Of a DNA stretch of 41,908 bases, positions 40,661 to 41,908 are shown piece by piece. The DNA is from an uncultured Eggerthellaceae bacterium (GTDB lineage Bacteria; Actinomycetota; Coriobacteriia; Coriobacteriales; Eggerthellaceae). Each line of letters begins with the position of its first letter. Position 1 is the first letter of the stretch. The stretch spans positions 1 through 41,908 of the forward strand of contig CAKUOV010000018.1 of assembly GCA_934670115.1 (NCBI GenBank). Reading direction: 5' to 3'. A program made the position numbers and the translations under genes. The notes beneath the pieces were generated by a model. The model ran no database searches. It was not told where the DNA came from and saw only the letters and a program-made list of their open reading frames with translations.

Positions 40661-40814
40661 CTGCGCCGTTGGGTTCTTTGGGAAGGCAGTAAGCCTTTCC
40701 AAGTTAGATGAATGGGGTGAGAGGCCCCGCGAGTCGGTCACCGTGATGCCGCACCTTTTCTTTAATGCGGGAAAGGGGAGCGGATAAGTCGGACCTCCGT
40801 TGCCGTCGGCGTAG
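40661..40814 (+). ncRNA. Cobalamin-type riboswitch aptamer 2
   Basis: Closing stem CTGCGCCG (40661-40668) pairs with CGGCGTAG (40807-40814). Inside are the hairpin GGAAGGC/GCCTTTCC (40681-40700), the element GGGG-TGAGAGG-CCCC (40714-40728), the conserved block GCGAGTCGGTCACCGTGATG (40729-40748), the hairpin CCGCA/TGCGG (40749-40770) and AGTCGGACC (about 40787-40795). The order is the same as in aptamer 1, and paired positions differ in a compensatory way. It precedes a second DUF4430 gene, as aptamer 1 controls a cluster with the first one. Confidence 0.82.
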
Positions 40815-40822
40815 GCGAGAAC

Positions 40823-40982
40823 CGCCAGCACCGGGGACCCGCCAGCGTAACAACCACCACGCGTGAGCAATTTAAGCGAAGCAGCAAAGCTGCAAAACTG
40901 CGAAGCCGCGCGAAGCGAACGCGATTTCGAAGAAACGCCAGCGATCCCATTTCGGGGCCGCTGGCGTTTTTCCATTCTTTTC
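40823..40982 (+). terminator. Riboswitch 2 expression platform: terminator with two competing upstream arms
   Basis: AAACGCCAGCG (40933-40943) and CGCTGGCGTTT (40959-40969) form an 11-base stem, followed by a T-rich tail to 40982: a complete intrinsic terminator 119 bases after the aptamer. CGCCAGC also occurs at 40823-40829 and CGCCAGCG at 40840-40847. Either could pair with the terminator 3' arm and prevent its formation. This is the expected layout of transcriptional control; the competition is inferred. Confidence 0.7.
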
Positions 40983-41150
40983 GGTGTGGGGAACGTGCAC
41001 AACGCAACAATGCCGCTCGCGCGAAAGCGCGCGCGTTGGCATAAGCGGGGTGCGCAAAGGCGTGCGGCCTACAACGGGTACGCACAAAGGACGCGCGCCG
41101 CACAGGCGGGGCGCAAGAAAGCAAGTGACAAGGAAACGAAAGGAAGGGAA

Positions 41151-41908
41151 ATGAGGAAAGAGAAGAAACGCATGCGCGGCGCGCTGAACGTCTTCCTGTC
41201 GCTGGTGCTGGCGGCGGGCCTGCTGCCGGTCATGCCGGGTGCGGCCGCGGCCGACGAGCCCGCGGCGGACCTGGGCAGCGTGCACGTGATCGTGGAGAAC
41301 ACCACCTGCCCCGCGCCCGACGCGGCGTGGACGGGCACGCTCGTGGATGCCACCGTGCCGCTATCCGCGGACTCCACCATGATGAGCTGCGTCAAGGCCG
41401 CCATCGAGGGCGCGGGCAAGACGCAGGTGGGCGCCGACAACGGCTACATCAGCGAGATCGAGGGCCTGGCCGAGCACGACGGCGACGACCACGACCCGGA
41501 TGGCAAGGGCTACTCCGGCTGGATGGGCACCTTGAACGACTGGTTCACCAACAAGGGCTTCTCCTCCTACTCGGTGGCAAACGGAAAGCTTGCCGCCGGC
41601 GACGAGATCCGCGTGATGTACACCTGCACCATGTACGATTTGGGCAACCCCAACAACACGGACCGGGCGCTTGCGGGCATCGCGTTTTCCGCCGGCACGC
41701 TGGATAAGAGCTTCGCCAGGGACGCCTACAGCTACACCCTGACCGTGCCCGAGGGCACCGCATCGGTGAAGGTGGCGCCCACGGCCGCCAACAAGAGCTA
41801 CCAGGTGCGCACGTTCGCGGGCGATACCCTGTACAAGCGCGCGGCGGACGTTCCGGTGGCCGACGGCGCGACCATCACCGTGAAGAGCGGCTACGCGAAC
41901 ATGGACGC
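41151..41908 (+). CDS. Secreted DUF4430 protein with cadherin-like domain, cut by the window edge
   Basis: The first 252 residues are present; the 3' end lies outside. A signal peptide (about 1-33, ending in GAAAA before DEP) is followed by DUF4430 (about 42-165: LGSVHVIVENTTCP, KGYSGWMGTLNDWF, GDEIRVMYTCTMYDLG) and then a cadherin-like beta-sandwich (about 170-240: IAFSAGTLDKSFARDAYSYT, LTVPEG). ATG 41151 has AAGGAAGG upstream. Riboswitch 2 and its terminator control it. The gene is visibly richer in GC than its neighbours, with third positions almost all G or C. Full length and anchor type are unknown. Confidence 0.85.
   Translation, partial: MRKEKKRMRGALNVFLSLVLAAGLLPVMPGAAAADEPAADLGSVHVIVENTTCPAPDAAWTGTLVDATVPLSADSTMMSCVKAAIEGAGKTQVGADNGYISEIEGLAEHDGDDHDPDGKGYSGWMGTLNDWFTNKGFSSYSVANGKLAAGDEIRVMYTCTMYDLGNPNNTDRALAGIAFSAGTLDKSFARDAYSYTLTVPEGTASVKVAPTAANKSYQVRTFAGDTLYKRAADVPVADGATITVKSGYANMD

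Overview
The window looks like a chromosomal segment from an actinobacterium of the class Coriobacteriia, most likely family Eggerthellaceae. The evidence is a GlnR-type regulator beside glnA, Gram-positive style signal and anchor sequences with no outer-membrane genes, cobalamin-type riboswitches above DUF4430 proteins, and moderately GC-rich DNA. The genus cannot be fixed from sequence reading alone. I recognise no rRNA, tRNA, CRISPR array, transposase or prophage gene.

Layout. (1) 1-7110: housekeeping block tig, clpP-clpX, valS and a membrane zinc-ribbon protein, closed by a strong terminator. (2) 7110-20340: a 13-kb, 12-gene, single-strand cluster behind a promoter and a cobalamin-type riboswitch. 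It encodes an ECF transporter (two T subunits, a fused double ATPase and a CbrT-like S subunit), a membrane-anchored FecR-like/DUF4430 protein, a 1001-residue surface beta-propeller protein with five exact-length 64-residue repeats, and the nucleotide-loop enzymes CobT, CobU, CobS and CobC, plus a shortened CobU-like protein and a TIM-barrel protein. (3) 20341-23140: thrS and an HdeD/DUF308 membrane protein on the minus strand. (4) 23140-29243: a repeat-rich spacer, then a SpoU-family RNA methyltransferase, a MATE transporter, two related metal-binding-type mini-proteins, a 62-residue unknown, a flavin reductase, a DUF1653 protein and a patatin-like lipase. (5) 29244-39576: thioredoxin, prfA-prmC, purine nucleoside phosphorylase, a DegT-family aminotransferase (minus), glnA with a coupled GlnR-like regulator, and polA. 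(6) 39577-41150: a gene-poor stretch with a terminal-inverted-repeat element and a second cobalamin-type riboswitch. (7) 41151 to the edge: the start of a GC-rich secreted DUF4430 protein.

How it fits together. The central cluster reads as one corrinoid capture, import and remodelling unit. DUF4430 resembles the C-terminal domain of animal transcobalamin. The ECF module would import the corrinoid, and CobU, CobT, CobS and CobC would rebuild its lower nucleotide loop. No corrin-ring biosynthesis genes are present here, which fits salvage. The two riboswitches appear to use different output devices: a Shine-Dalgarno-blocking hairpin at the first and an intrinsic terminator with competing 5' arms at the second.

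Scattered through the window are four copies of a 33-bp palindromic repeat and two larger inverted-repeat elements, one of which contains degenerate pieces of the 33-bp repeat. These are the main non-coding novelties.
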